Made by a program: the position numbers and the translations under genes
Notes under the pieces: model-generated
Seen by the model: the letters and a program-made list of their open reading frames with translations, nothing else
Told to the model about the DNA's origin: nothing
Databases searched by the model: none
Shown: positions 10,303-18,734 of the stretch, in pieces
Layout of the letters: every line of letters starts with the position of its first letter
Position numbering within the stretch: position 1 is the stretch's first letter
Assembly (NCBI GenBank): GCA_963755395.1
Contig: CAVWJJ010000003.1
Location: 62,001-126,000 of the forward strand
DNA from: DAHVFK01 sp963755395
GTDB lineage: Bacteria > Pseudomonadota > Gammaproteobacteria > Burkholderiales > SG8-39
Reading direction: 5' to 3'
Length of the DNA: 64,000 bases

Positions 10303-11037
10303 TCAGCGCTGCTCGACGATGCGGATCACCGGCGCCTTGGCGCGCTCGTCCATCAGGCCGAGCGCGCTCACCAGCGCCGCGGCCACCCGGTCGGTGGTGT
10401 CCTGCATCTGCGGCCATTGCTCGCGCGCGGCGTCGATCAGCGCGCCGATGTCGTGCGGCAGCGGCCGCTCGTCCTCCATCACCATGTCCTCGAGCATGCC
10501 CGGCTTGAGCTCGGGCCGGAACAGCAGTCCGTAGCCGAGCCGGCCGGTGCGGAACGCGAGCCAGCGCCCGTCTTCGTCCGCGGCCACCGGCTCGAGGCCG
10601 GCGCCCAGTTCGGCGCGGCCGTTGGCCATCACCAGCACGCGGCGGCCGTCGATCGCGCGCGCCACGGGGTCGTCGGCCACCAGCGCATGCGCGAGCGCGA
10701 AGCGCGCGTCGTGGTCCGGCTCGGCCGACAGCGCCGCGCCGTAGGCCGCGGCCAGCACGTGGGCGCCGAAACCCAGGCCCACGATCGGGCGTTTCGACTT
10801 GGCAAAGGCGCGCACCAGGCGCATCTCGTCGTCGACCCAGGGGCAGCGCGCGCGGTCGGCCGCGGCGTACGCGGCGCCGAGCAGCCACAGGGCGTCGAAT
10901 TGCGACGGCGTGCCGGCGACATCCTCGCCGGTCACCGGCCGCACGTACTTGAAGCCGATGCCGCGCGCCTCCCATTGCGCCTCGAGCGCGCCGAAGAACT
11001 CCGCGAAGCTGTGCTGGACGGCGAGAAAGCGCTTCAC
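10303..11037 (-). CDS. Class I glutamine amidotransferase-like protein without the catalytic Cys
   Basis: This 244-residue protein has the flavodoxin-like GATase class I layout. Its N-terminus resembles GMP-synthase-type amidotransferases (FLAVQHSFAEFFGALEAQWE, then FDALWLLGAAYAAAD). The nucleophile-elbow segment is VGLGFGAHVLAAAYGA, where active enzymes have G-x-C-x-G-x-Q. Here Cys is replaced by Gly and Gln by His. It is therefore probably not a glutaminase; it may be a regulatory or degenerate paralogue. The start is GTG at 11037, 13 bp after the LysR stop, and 7 bp separate it from alr. A coupled function with alr is not evident. Confidence 0.7.
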   Translation of the reverse strand: MKRFLAVQHSFAEFFGALEAQWEARGIGFKYVRPVTGEDVAGTPSQFDALWLLGAAYAAADRARCPWVDDEMRLVRAFAKSKRPIVGLGFGAHVLAAAYGAALSAEPDHDARFALAHALVADDPVARAIDGRRVLVMANGRAELGAGLEPVAADEDGRWLAFRTGRLGYGLLFRPELKPGMLEDMVMEDERPLPHDIGALIDAAREQWPQMQDTTDRVAAALVSALGLMDERAKAPVIRIVEQR

Positions 11038-11050
11038 GACGCGCCGCGCC

Positions 11051-11956
11051 TCAGCCGGGAGGCTTTGCCGCCAGCCTTTCCTTGGCGAACTGGACGAAGG
11101 TGTTTACCAGCCGCGAACGGAATTTCTCTTTCGGATAGACGACCGACAGGTTGCGGATCAGGCGCGGCGCGAGCGGCAGGCCGACCAGCTCGCCGAGGCG
11201 GGTCTCCTTCTGCACCGTCGTGCGCGACATGATGGTGAAGCCCAGGCCGGTGGCGACCAGCCCCTTGAGGGCCTCCGGGCTGCCGAGCTCCATCACCACG
11301 TTGAGCGATTCGGGCCGCACCCCGGCCTTCTGGAAATAGGCGTCGGTGACCTCGCGCGTACCGGAGCCCGACTCGCGGCTGATGTAAGGGTACTCGAGCA
11401 GCTGCTTGGGCGTGAGCGACTTGTGTTGCGCCAGCGGGTGCGAGGTCGAGCACACCACCACCAGCTCGTCCTCGCAGCACACGTCGGTCGCCACCGCGGC
11501 GAGGTGCGAGGGCGCCTCGATGAAGCCGATATCGAGGGTGTGCTCGGCGACGCGGTTCTCGACCGCGCCCGAGTTGGCGACGAACAGGCGCGGCACCACG
11601 TTCGGGTGACGCGACTTGAAGTCGCCCAGCACCTGGGGCAGCAGGAACTCCGCGATCGTGGTGCTCGCGCCGACCAGCAGCAGCCCCGCGATCTGGCCGG
11701 TCATTTCCTTCAGCCGCGTGTCGAGCTCGGTCGACAGGCCGAGAATGCGCTCGGCGTAATCGAGCACGATGTCGCCCGCCGGCGTGAGCGCGATGCGCCC
11801 GTGCCCACGCTCGAACAGGCGGGTATTGAAATGCTCCTCGAGCTGCTTGATCTGGAACGTCACCGCCGGCTGCGTCATGAACAGCGCTTCCGCTGCCTTG
11901 GTGAACGACAGGTGCTTGGCAACGGCGTGGAATACCTGCAGGCGCCTGTCGGCCAT
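11051..11956 (-). CDS. LysR-family transcriptional regulator (CysB/CbbR-like)
   Basis: This 301-residue LysR-type regulator has the N-terminal winged helix (LQVFHAVAKHLSFTKAAEAL, then MTQPAVTFQIKQLEEHFNTR) and a periplasmic-binding-like effector domain (from about residue 90). The helix-turn-helix region resembles CbbR and sulfur-metabolism LysR proteins, but the effector cannot be read from sequence. The intergenic 82 bp towards the divergent TM2 gene carry two T-N11-A palindromes, consistent with autoregulation and control of the divergent gene. No cbb or cys genes lie nearby. Confidence 0.88.
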   Translation of the reverse strand: MADRRLQVFHAVAKHLSFTKAAEALFMTQPAVTFQIKQLEEHFNTRLFERGHGRIALTPAGDIVLDYAERILGLSTELDTRLKEMTGQIAGLLLVGASTTIAEFLLPQVLGDFKSRHPNVVPRLFVANSGAVENRVAEHTLDIGFIEAPSHLAAVATDVCCEDELVVVCSTSHPLAQHKSLTPKQLLEYPYISRESGSGTREVTDAYFQKAGVRPESLNVVMELGSPEALKGLVATGLGFTIMSRTTVQKETRLGELVGLPLAPRLIRNLSVVYPKEKFRSRLVNTFVQFAKERLAAKPPG

Positions 11957-11993
11957 GTTCGATCAATCCGTTCAATGCGTGTTGAGACAGCGC

Positions 11994-12032
11994 TTATTCA
12001 AGCATAAACTCCGCTCGATTCATAGCTTATGA
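11994..12032. promoter_or_regulatory. Two LysR-type operator palindromes
   Basis: TTATTCAAGCATAA (11994-12007; arms TTAT/ATAA) and TCATAGCTTATGA (12020-12032; arms TCAT/ATGA) both fit the LysR T-N11-A rule and are 26 bp apart on centre. They lie between divergent lysR and the TM2 gene, which is where a LysR recognition site and activation site would be expected. Confidence 0.6.
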
Positions 12033-12038
12033 TGACTC

Positions 12039-12383
12039 GTGAGCGACGCCTGGAAGCGCTTCGATCTTTCCGGGGGCGGATTGCAGCAGGCCAACCTGCG
12101 CCTCGCCGCGGCGTTGCGCCGGCGGCGCACCGCCTACCTGTTGTGGCTCGCGTTTCCGCTCGGGGCGCACCGCGCCTACCTGCGCGACCGCGCGGGCGCC
12201 TGGGCCTATAGGCTGGCCAGCGCCGCCGCGCTCGGCCTGCTGCTGGTCGATGCGCGCGCGGCCGGCATCGCCGCGCTGGCGCTGCTTGCCGCCGCGCTCT
12301 ACGACCTGGCCCGCCTCGACGCGCGCATCACGCGCCTGAACAAAGCGATTCGCATGCAGGTCTACCTGCGGCGCGAAGAGTGA
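12039..12383 (+). CDS. TM2-domain membrane protein
   Basis: This 114-residue protein starts with GTG at 12039. It has two hydrophobic helices: AYLLWLAFPLGAHRAYL (the TM2 motif with the conserved aromatic/basic turn) and ASAAALGLLLVDARAAGIAALALLAAALYDL. A short charged tail ends in RMQVYLRREE. TM2 proteins are small inner-membrane proteins of unknown role. It is divergent from the LysR gene with two candidate operators between them, so it is a plausible target. Confidence 0.75.
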   Translation: MSDAWKRFDLSGGGLQQANLRLAAALRRRRTAYLLWLAFPLGAHRAYLRDRAGAWAYRLASAAALGLLLVDARAAGIAALALLAAALYDLARLDARITRLNKAIRMQVYLRREE

Positions 12384-12423
12384 GCCGGCCCGGCGTGCTA
12401 TAAACCGGCACGCGAAATATCCG

Positions 12424-13734
12424 ATGAATCTCGGCTTCTACATAATCATGGCGGCGCAGTTCTTCTCGTCGCTCGCCGACAACGCGCTGCTGGTCGCCGC
12501 CATCGCCATGCTGATGCAGTCGCACGAGCCGTCGTGGCTGACGCCTTACCTGAAGTTCTTCTTCGTCCTGTCGTACGTGCTGCTCGCGCCCTACGTCGGC
12601 GCCTTCGCCGACCGCCTGCCCAAGGGCAGGGTGATGCTCATGTCCAACACGGTCAAGATCGCCGGCTGCGCCGTGATGCTGTTCGGCGTCAACCCGCTCG
12701 CGGCCTACGCCCTGGTCGGCCTGGGCGCCGCGGCCTATTCGCCCGCCAAGTACGGCATCCTGACCGAGTACCTGCCGCCGACCAAGCTCGTGCTGGCCAA
12801 CGGCTGGATCGAAGGGCTCACCGTGGCGTCGATCATCCTCGGCACGGTGCTCGGCGGCGTGCTGATCAACCAGGCGGTGGCCGAGCACCTGCTCGCCTTC
12901 GACCTGCCGCTGATCGACACCGGCGTCGACACTCCGCCCGAGGCGGCGCTATGCGTGATCACGGGCGTCTACGCCGTGGCGGCGCTGTTCAACCTGTACG
13001 TGCCGCTCACCGGCGCTCCGCTCAAGCACCTGCACGGCAGCCCGCTCGCCACCTTGAAGGACTTCTACCGCTGCAACGCCAGGCTGTGGCGCGACAAGCT
13101 GGGCCAGATCTCGCTTGCGGTCACGACGCTGTTCTGGGGCGTCGGCGCGACGCTGCAGTTCATCGTCATCGAATGGTCGCGCGCCGCGCTCGGCTTCGAC
13201 CTGTCCCAGGCCGCCCTGCTGCAGGGCGTGGTGGCGCTCGGCATCGCCGCCGGCGCGATCGCGGCCTCGGTGCGCATCCCGCTGCACCACTCGGTGCGCG
13301 TGATCCCGATGGGCATCGCGATGGGCCTGGTAGTGATGGCGATGGTCGTGGTGCGCAGCGTCTGGATCGCGATACCGCTGATGGTGCTGATCGGCGCCCT
13401 GGCGGGATTCTTCGTGGTGCCGATGAACGCGCTGCTGCAGCACCGCGGCCACAACCTGATGGGCGCCGGGCGCTCGATCGCGGTGCAGAACTTCAACGAG
13501 AACCTGTCGATCCTGGCGATCATCGCGCTCTACTCGGTGCTGCTCGGCCAGGGCCTGTCGATCTACGGCGTGATCGTGCTGTTCGGGCTGTTCGTCGCCG
13601 GCACCATGACGCTGGTGCTGCTGTGGTATCTGCGCAGCCGGCGCCTAAACCGGCGCAAGATCGACCGCCTGCTGTCGTTCGCGCGCTCCGAGGACTACCA
13701 TCACCACCATCGCTTTCGCTCGGAATCTTCGTAG
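12424..13734 (+). CDS. lplT: Lysophospholipid transporter LplT
   Basis: This MFS-type inner-membrane flippase imports lysophospholipids for re-acylation. It has 436 residues, about 12 hydrophobic segments, the N-terminus MNLGFYIIMAAQFFSSLADN, and the diagnostic AYSPAKYGILTEYLP and ANGWIEGLTVASIILGTVLG motifs. The C-terminus has a His run (EDYHHHHRF), not usual for the core family and possibly without function. There is a 40-bp gap from the TM2 gene. Confidence 0.93.
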   Translation: MNLGFYIIMAAQFFSSLADNALLVAAIAMLMQSHEPSWLTPYLKFFFVLSYVLLAPYVGAFADRLPKGRVMLMSNTVKIAGCAVMLFGVNPLAAYALVGLGAAAYSPAKYGILTEYLPPTKLVLANGWIEGLTVASIILGTVLGGVLINQAVAEHLLAFDLPLIDTGVDTPPEAALCVITGVYAVAALFNLYVPLTGAPLKHLHGSPLATLKDFYRCNARLWRDKLGQISLAVTTLFWGVGATLQFIVIEWSRAALGFDLSQAALLQGVVALGIAAGAIAASVRIPLHHSVRVIPMGIAMGLVVMAMVVVRSVWIAIPLMVLIGALAGFFVVPMNALLQHRGHNLMGAGRSIAVQNFNENLSILAIIALYSVLLGQGLSIYGVIVLFGLFVAGTMTLVLLWYLRSRRLNRRKIDRLLSFARSEDYHHHHRFRSESS

Positions 13735-13740
13735 GCGGCC

Positions 13741-14871
13741 TTACTCCGCGCGGCGGAACAGCTTGGCGTAGTCCTGCTTCGCCAGCGGCGGCGTGCGCGC
13801 CACCGCAAGCATGTCGTCCAGGTGCGCCGACGCGCTCAATCCCGCGAGCGCAGTGCCGATGCCGGGCGTGGAGCGCGCGAACTGCAGCGCGCGCTGCGCC
13901 GGATTGGCGAGTCCCGGCACGCCCGCGGCGAGCGGGTCCGCGGCGGCGAAGCGCCCCTTGCCGAGGGCGTGACTGGTCATCACGTAGACCTTGAGCTGGT
14001 GCGCGGCCTGCAGCGTGGACGCGATGTTGCCCTGCCCGGTCGCCTGCGAGAAGCGGGTGAAACCCTCGGTCATCGCCGGATTGAACGGCAGCTGCAGCAG
14101 GCGCAGGTGGTGGCGCGCGCGCGGGTCCTCGTGCACCGTGCGGGCCGCGCCCTCGGCCAGGCCCTGCAGCGCAGCGATCGACTGGAACAGCGCGTGGTCG
14201 GTCTCGACCCGCATGGCGTCGAAGGTCGAGATCCCGTACTGGCGCAGCTTGTTCTCCTTCACCGCCTGCTCCAGCACGGCGAAGGCGCGCGCGAGCTTGC
14301 GGTTGGCCTGCTCCTTGCCGACCGAGCGAACATGGATCTCCGGCTGGTCGATGAGGAACGCATCGAGCGTCTCGAGTCCGAGCGCGGCGCGCGCGAACTC
14401 GAGCTGCCAGGCCAGATACGGCGCGGACAGGAGGTGCGCGCCGACCAGGTCCGCGCGCGTGCCGAGGCCGCGCGCCGCGATGTTGGCGTCGAACCAGCGC
14501 TCGAGGTCCGCGGGCTGGCCCTCCGGAAACAGCAGGAAGCCGCCCTTGACCGCGACGAACACCTGCTCGCGCCCCACCCCGGCGGCGAAGGCGCGCTCGA
14601 GCCCGGCGCGCAGCGCGACCAGGGCGCGGCCGTAGCGGTAGTGCACCGCGCCGTCGAGCACGTTCAGCCCGGAAAGCAGCGCGCGCTCGACGATGCGCAC
14701 CACGGCCTCGTCGGTGGCGTCGTCCGCCGCCCCGGGAAAGCTGCCCACGCCGAGCGACGAGAGCTTCAGGTGCTGATTGAGGAACTCGCTGTAGTGGCCG
14801 GGCGCGCACGCGGCGCCGAACGACGCCGCGTAGGCTTCGGTGCCGGCGCGTGTGGCGTGGCCGGGAATCAT
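13741..14871 (-). CDS. Aldo/keto reductase family protein
   Basis: This 376-residue TIM-barrel oxidoreductase has NVLDGAVHYRYGRALVALR around the catalytic Asp/Tyr region, VFVAVKGGFLL holding the catalytic Lys, and AFLIDQPEIHVRSV near the usual His position. The C-terminal part (VYVMTSHALGKGRF, STPGIGTALAGLSASAHL) matches NADPH-binding AKR signatures. The start overlaps the stop of the deacetylase gene (ATGA), so both are probably made together. The substrate is unknown. Confidence 0.85.
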   Translation of the reverse strand: MIPGHATRAGTEAYAASFGAACAPGHYSEFLNQHLKLSSLGVGSFPGAADDATDEAVVRIVERALLSGLNVLDGAVHYRYGRALVALRAGLERAFAAGVGREQVFVAVKGGFLLFPEGQPADLERWFDANIAARGLGTRADLVGAHLLSAPYLAWQLEFARAALGLETLDAFLIDQPEIHVRSVGKEQANRKLARAFAVLEQAVKENKLRQYGISTFDAMRVETDHALFQSIAALQGLAEGAARTVHEDPRARHHLRLLQLPFNPAMTEGFTRFSQATGQGNIASTLQAAHQLKVYVMTSHALGKGRFAAADPLAAGVPGLANPAQRALQFARSTPGIGTALAGLSASAHLDDMLAVARTPPLAKQDYAKLFRRAE

Positions 14872-15974
14872 GCCAGCCGCGGGTGGCGCGCGGCCGCGCG
14901 CGCCAGCGCTTTCACTTCGGCCCGGATCGCGGCCGGACCGGGCGGGTCGCTAAAGGACTCAAACATCCATCGCGCGGCTCGATCGTCTTCATGTTCCCAT
15001 TCCACCTCGCGCAGCAGCTCGGCGCCGGCGGGCGGCATCGCCTCCGGCAGCGTCCGCCCGGCAAGCAGCGCCCAGACCCCGGCCCATGCGCGCGCCACGA
15101 GCAGCGGATGGTAGCCGCCGCCGCCGGTGACTAGCAGCCGCGGCGCGCCCTCCACCACGCGCGCGACCGCCGCCAGGAAGCCTTGCGTGGTGACCGCGAG
15201 CTTGCCCAGCGGATCGGGCGCGATGACGTCGGTGCCCGCCTGCAGCACCACCGCGTCTGGCGCAAAGCGCGCCAGCGCGCGCGGCCACACCGCGTCGAAC
15301 GCGAGCAGGAATTCGGCGTCGTTCGCGCCGCGCGGCAGCGGCAGGTTGACCGCGGCGGCGTCCTCCAGCGCACCGCCTTCGAAAGGATAGGCGTAGCGGG
15401 TGTCCATGTGCAGCGACAGCACGAGCGCCTCCGGGTCGGCGCGCAGCGCTTCGGCAACGCCGTCCGGATAGTGCGCGTCGAGATCGACGTACAGCACGCG
15501 CAGTCCCGCGGCGCGCAGGCGCAGCACCGCGAGCACATTGTCGTTGAAGTAGCAAAAGCCCTGCGCGCGCCCGGGCCGCGCGTGGTGCATGCCGCCCGCC
15601 GGGTTGAACGCGCGCCGCCCGGCGAGCGCCTGCTCGGCCGCTTGCAGGCTGCCGCCCGCCGCGGTCGCGGGGCGGGTGAACACGTCCGCGAACCACGGGT
15701 TCTCCAGCACGCCCAGCCGATATCGCTCACGGTCGGCCTGCGCCACCTCGCGCGCGTCCTCGGCGCGGCGCACCGCGGCGACGTAGCCCGGCTCGTGGAA
15801 AGCGGCCAGCTCCGCTTCACTCGCCATGCGAGCCTCGAGGTATTCGCCCTCGGCCAGCAGCCCGCAGCGCTCGATCAGCCGCTCGGCGAGCGCCACGCGC
15901 GGGATCGCGAGCGGGTGGTTGCGGCCGTAGCCGCGCGCGGCGAAGCGCGGCGAGGAGATGAAGCGCGCCCTCAC
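14868..15974 (-). CDS. Histone-deacetylase-family amidohydrolase (AcuC/acetylpolyamine type)
   Basis: This is a zinc-dependent deacetylase of the arginase/deacetylase fold, 368 residues. The catalytic His pair is in NPAGGMHHARPGRAQGFCYF. The metal ligands are in VLYVDLDAHYPDGV (D-x-H) and LQAGTDVIAPDPLG (Asp). The transition-state Tyr is in VTGGGGYHPLL. Compared with most relatives the metal loop reads DAHYPDG rather than D-x-HHGDG. The substrate could be acetylpolyamines or protein lysines. The start is GTG at 15974, overlapping the preceding gene's stop. It is coupled downstream to the AKR. Confidence 0.9.
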   Translation of the reverse strand: MRARFISSPRFAARGYGRNHPLAIPRVALAERLIERCGLLAEGEYLEARMASEAELAAFHEPGYVAAVRRAEDAREVAQADRERYRLGVLENPWFADVFTRPATAAGGSLQAAEQALAGRRAFNPAGGMHHARPGRAQGFCYFNDNVLAVLRLRAAGLRVLYVDLDAHYPDGVAEALRADPEALVLSLHMDTRYAYPFEGGALEDAAAVNLPLPRGANDAEFLLAFDAVWPRALARFAPDAVVLQAGTDVIAPDPLGKLAVTTQGFLAAVARVVEGAPRLLVTGGGGYHPLLVARAWAGVWALLAGRTLPEAMPPAGAELLREVEWEHEDDRAARWMFESFSDPPGPAAIRAEVKALARAAARHPRLA

Positions 15975-16366
15975 GCCGCGATTCTTCCCTCTTTGACGCA
16001 GCGCGTTCTCAGGTAGAGATAGACGTGGCGCGCGAGGCGGATCGCCATCTTCTCGGGCACCGCGGGCAGCGCGTCGGCGCGGCCCATGGCGAGGCAGTTG
16101 CGGTAGTAGACCAGCTCGCGCAGGTTGTCGCGGATCGCGTTCCAGCTCGGGTCGCCCTTCACCAGCAGCTTGAACGCCTCGAGCAGATCCGTGTCCCCGG
16201 CCGGCACCGGCTTGCTGCCCTCGGCGGCGAGGTAGGCGCGCACGAGCGCCAGCGCCGCGCCGCTCGCCGCCTCGAGCGCGGGCTCGAGCGCGACGGGTTC
16301 ACCGGCAGCCAGCCTTCGCTCCCAGGCCGCAATCGCGGCATCGATCCGTTCCAGTTCGTCGCCCAT
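15971..16366 (-). CDS. Hypothetical protein, first gene of the deacetylase/AKR unit
   Basis: This 131-residue protein is mostly alpha-helical and soluble in appearance (MGDELERIDAAIAAWERRL; LRELVYYRNCLAMGRADAL). It has no signal peptide or known motif. Its stop overlaps the deacetylase start, suggesting one translational unit of three genes reading leftward. I do not recognise the family. Confidence 0.65.
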   Translation of the reverse strand: MGDELERIDAAIAAWERRLAAGEPVALEPALEAASGAALALVRAYLAAEGSKPVPAGDTDLLEAFKLLVKGDPSWNAIRDNLRELVYYRNCLAMGRADALPAVPEKMAIRLARHVYLYLRTRCVKEGRIAA

Positions 16367-16387
16367 GAGATATATTAGCGTCGTCTA

Positions 16388-16726
16388 ATGGAGACAATCA
16401 TGAAAAAGCCGCTGGTCCGCATGGTGAAGCTCAACGGCGTGCAGTTCAACGCAAACCGCGACCCGCAGGCGTACCGGCGCACCGCGGGTGAGCCGTTCCG
16501 CCTCGAGGCCCTGCTCGACGGCGCGGGCGAGGCGCAGTGCAGCGTGAGCGACGAGCGCGGCGAAACGCTCACCCGGGCGAGCGTGGCACGTCCGGGGCGC
16601 TATGCCTGCGAGCTCAGCTTCGATCAACCCGGGGTGCGGCTGGTGACCTTGCGCATCACGAGCGGCGACGAGCAGTACGCACAGACGCTGCGCCTGGACT
16701 TGATGGCGCACGCCTGGGTCGGCTGA
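16388..16726 (+). CDS. Hypothetical protein
   Basis: This is a 112-residue soluble protein. The start is ATG 16388, or ATG 16400 giving MKKPLVRMVKLNG. The middle alternates strands (QCSVSDERGETLTRASVARP, LVTLRITSGDEQYAQTLRL), suggesting a small beta-sandwich. It is divergent from the previous gene with only 21 bp between, and convergent with the TPM gene after a 1-bp gap. There is no recognisable family. Confidence 0.6.
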   Translation: METIMKKPLVRMVKLNGVQFNANRDPQAYRRTAGEPFRLEALLDGAGEAQCSVSDERGETLTRASVARPGRYACELSFDQPGVRLVTLRITSGDEQYAQTLRLDLMAHAWVG

Positions 16727-16727
16727 G

Positions 16728-17219
16728 TCAGAGTATCACCGGCGCGTCGGGCAGCTCGTCGACGTTGCGCGTCCGCGCCGCGAAATGGCGCCCCAGCAGC
16801 GCGCCGATGCGCCGCAGCCCATCGATCGCGCCGCGCTCGAATTCGCCGCTGCGGAAAGCCTTGCTCATCGCGCCGCACACGGCGTCCCACTCGGGCTGCG
16901 GCACGCGCGCCGCGATGCCGCGGTCGGCGACGATCTCGACGCTGCGGTCGGCCAGCAGGACGTAAACCAGCACGCCGCTGTTCTCCTCCGTATCCCAGAT
17001 CCGCAGCCGCCCGAACACCTCCAGCGCGCGCTGGCGCGGCGTCAGGCGGCGTGCAAGGTGAGCGATCGGCAGCGACGCCTCCACCGCGAAGCGCAGCTCG
17101 CCGCGGTGGCGCGACTCCTGCGCCTTGATTTCGGCTTCGATCGCGCGCAGCACGGACGGCGGAAACGCGCGCCGCGCGGCCGCGCGGTCGCTGAACAGGT
17201 GTCGCAGGAAGCGCCGCAT
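16728..17219 (-). CDS. Small TPM-domain protein
   Basis: This 163-residue protein carries a TPM (Psb32/YgcG-type) domain: AEIKAQESRHRGELRFAVEA, LEVFGRLRIWDTEENSGVLV, VLLADRSVEIVADRGIAARV. There is no signal peptide and no C-terminal Gly tail, unlike its neighbour. I start it at MRRFLRHLFSD (17219), 2 bp after the stop of the larger TPM gene. It is third gene of lemA-TPM-TPM. The biochemical role of this pairing is not established. Confidence 0.8.
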   Translation of the reverse strand: MRRFLRHLFSDRAAARRAFPPSVLRAIEAEIKAQESRHRGELRFAVEASLPIAHLARRLTPRQRALEVFGRLRIWDTEENSGVLVYVLLADRSVEIVADRGIAARVPQPEWDAVCGAMSKAFRSGEFERGAIDGLRRIGALLGRHFAARTRNVDELPDAPVIL

Positions 17220-17221
17220 GC

Positions 17222-18076
17222 TCACCAGCTGCCGGAGGCGCCGCCGCCGCCGAAGCTGCCGCCGCCGCCCGACCAGCCCGAGGCGCCCCCACCGCCGCCG
17301 AAACCCCCGCCGAAGCCGCCGAAGCCGCCGCGGCCGATGCCGTACCCGGCGCGCGCGCCGGCGGTGAGCAGGACCAAGAACACGATGGCCCCGATCAGCG
17401 CTCCGCCGAGCAGGCCGAAGACCAGAAACGCGATGCCACCGGCCGCGGCGCCGCCCAGTCCCGCGCCGAGCACTCGTCCGAGCATCGCGGTCAGCACCCC
17501 GCCGAACACCAGTGCCGCCGCGACCGCGAAGAACACCGCGTTGAGCGAAAGCCCGGACTGCTCGCGCGCCGCCGCATGTGCCGGAGCAGGCAGCGGCTCG
17601 CCGTCGATCAGCCCCATGAGCGCCGCGGTCCCCGCCTCCACCCCGCCCGCGTAGTCGCCGGCGCGAAAGCGCGGCACGATGATCTCGTTGATCACGCGCC
17701 AGGCGATCGCATCCGGGATCACGCCCTCCAGGCCGTAGCCGACCTCGATGCGCAGCGCGTGGTCGTCCTTCGCCACCAGCAGCAGAACGCCGTCGTCGAC
17801 CCCCTTGCGCCCGAGCTTCCAGCGCTCGGCGACGCGGATCGAGTACTGCTCGATCGTCTCGGGCCTGGTGCTCGGCACGATCAGCACCGCGATCTGGCTG
17901 CCCTTTTTCGCCTCGAAGGCCGCAAGGCGGCTCTCGAGCGCGCTCTTTTGCTGCGCGCTGAGCGTGCCGGTGAGGTCCGTGACGCGCGCCGCAAGCGGTG
18001 GCACCGGTACCTCGGCGCGCGCGGCGGGCAGGCACGCCGCGAGCGCCAGCAGCATGGCGAAAAGACGCGATCTCAC
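17222..18076 (-). CDS. TPM-domain membrane protein with Gly/Ser-rich tail (YgcG-like)
   Basis: This 284-residue protein has a signal peptide (RSRLFAMLLALAACLPAARA) and a periplasmic TPM domain (RVTDLTGTLSAQQKSALESR, QIAVLIVPSTRPETIEQYS, WKLGRKGVDDGVLLLVAKDD). Two or three membrane helices (residues ~170-245) and a tail of Gly/Ser repeats follow. The start is GTG at 18076, overlapping the lemA stop (GTGA). LemA and TPM proteins are regularly paired in bacteria. Confidence 0.87.
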   Translation of the reverse strand: MRSRLFAMLLALAACLPAARAEVPVPPLAARVTDLTGTLSAQQKSALESRLAAFEAKKGSQIAVLIVPSTRPETIEQYSIRVAERWKLGRKGVDDGVLLLVAKDDHALRIEVGYGLEGVIPDAIAWRVINEIIVPRFRAGDYAGGVEAGTAALMGLIDGEPLPAPAHAAAREQSGLSLNAVFFAVAAALVFGGVLTAMLGRVLGAGLGGAAAGGIAFLVFGLLGGALIGAIVFLVLLTAGARAGYGIGRGGFGGFGGGFGGGGGASGWSGGGGSFGGGGASGSW

Positions 18077-18681
18077 TTCTTCGCCGGCGCCTGGCGCGAG
18101 AAGTCGATCTTCGGCGGCGCGGCGAGCGCCTTCTCGTTCTCGACCGTGAAGTTGGCCTTGGTGTGGTAGCCGAACACCTTGGCGGTCAGGTTGGTCGGGA
18201 ATTCGCGCGCCAGCACGTTATATTGCTGTACCGCCCTGATGTAGCGCCCGCGCGCCACCGTGATCCGGTTCTCGGTTCCTTCGAGCTGCGCCTGCAGCTC
18301 GCCGAACTGCTTGGTGGCCGTGAGCTGCGGATAGCGCTCGGAAACAGCCAGCAGCCGGGAGAGCGCGCCGCCGAGGCGCGCCTGCGCCGCCTCGAAAGCC
18401 TTGAACGCCTCCGGGTCGTTCACCAGCTCGGGCGTCGCCTTGATCTGGCCCACCGCGGCGCGCGCGTTGGTCAGCTCCACCAGGGTGCTCTTCTCGAAGT
18501 CGGCCGCGCCCTGCACCGTCGCAACCAGGTTCGGGATCAGGTCCGCGCGGCGCTGGTAGTTGTTCAGCACCTCCGACCAGGCGGCGTTGACCTGTTCGTC
18601 GAGGCGCTGGAATTCGTTGTAGCCGCAGCCGCCCAGCAGCATGCTGACGAGGGCAAGAACGGCGAGCAGGGGCTTGCGCAT
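18073..18681 (-). CDS. lemA: LemA-family lipoprotein
   Basis: This 202-residue protein has a lipoprotein signal (LLAVLALVSMLLGGC, lipobox LLGGC). The LemA helical domain follows: YNEFQRLDEQVNAAWSEVLN, NYQRRADLIPNLVATVQGAA, QYNVLAREFPTNLTAKVFGY. LemA proteins are envelope-anchored helical bundles of uncertain function. It is first gene of lemA-TPM-TPM. The ATG at 18681 was chosen because the signal peptide begins there, although the frame extends upstream. Confidence 0.92.
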   Translation of the reverse strand: MRKPLLAVLALVSMLLGGCGYNEFQRLDEQVNAAWSEVLNNYQRRADLIPNLVATVQGAADFEKSTLVELTNARAAVGQIKATPELVNDPEAFKAFEAAQARLGGALSRLLAVSERYPQLTATKQFGELQAQLEGTENRITVARGRYIRAVQQYNVLAREFPTNLTAKVFGYHTKANFTVENEKALAAPPKIDFSRQAPAKK

Positions 18682-18734
18682 GGAAACTTCTCCTTCGAGG
18701 GTGAGCGAAGCAGAGATGGGGGCGCGGCGACGGA

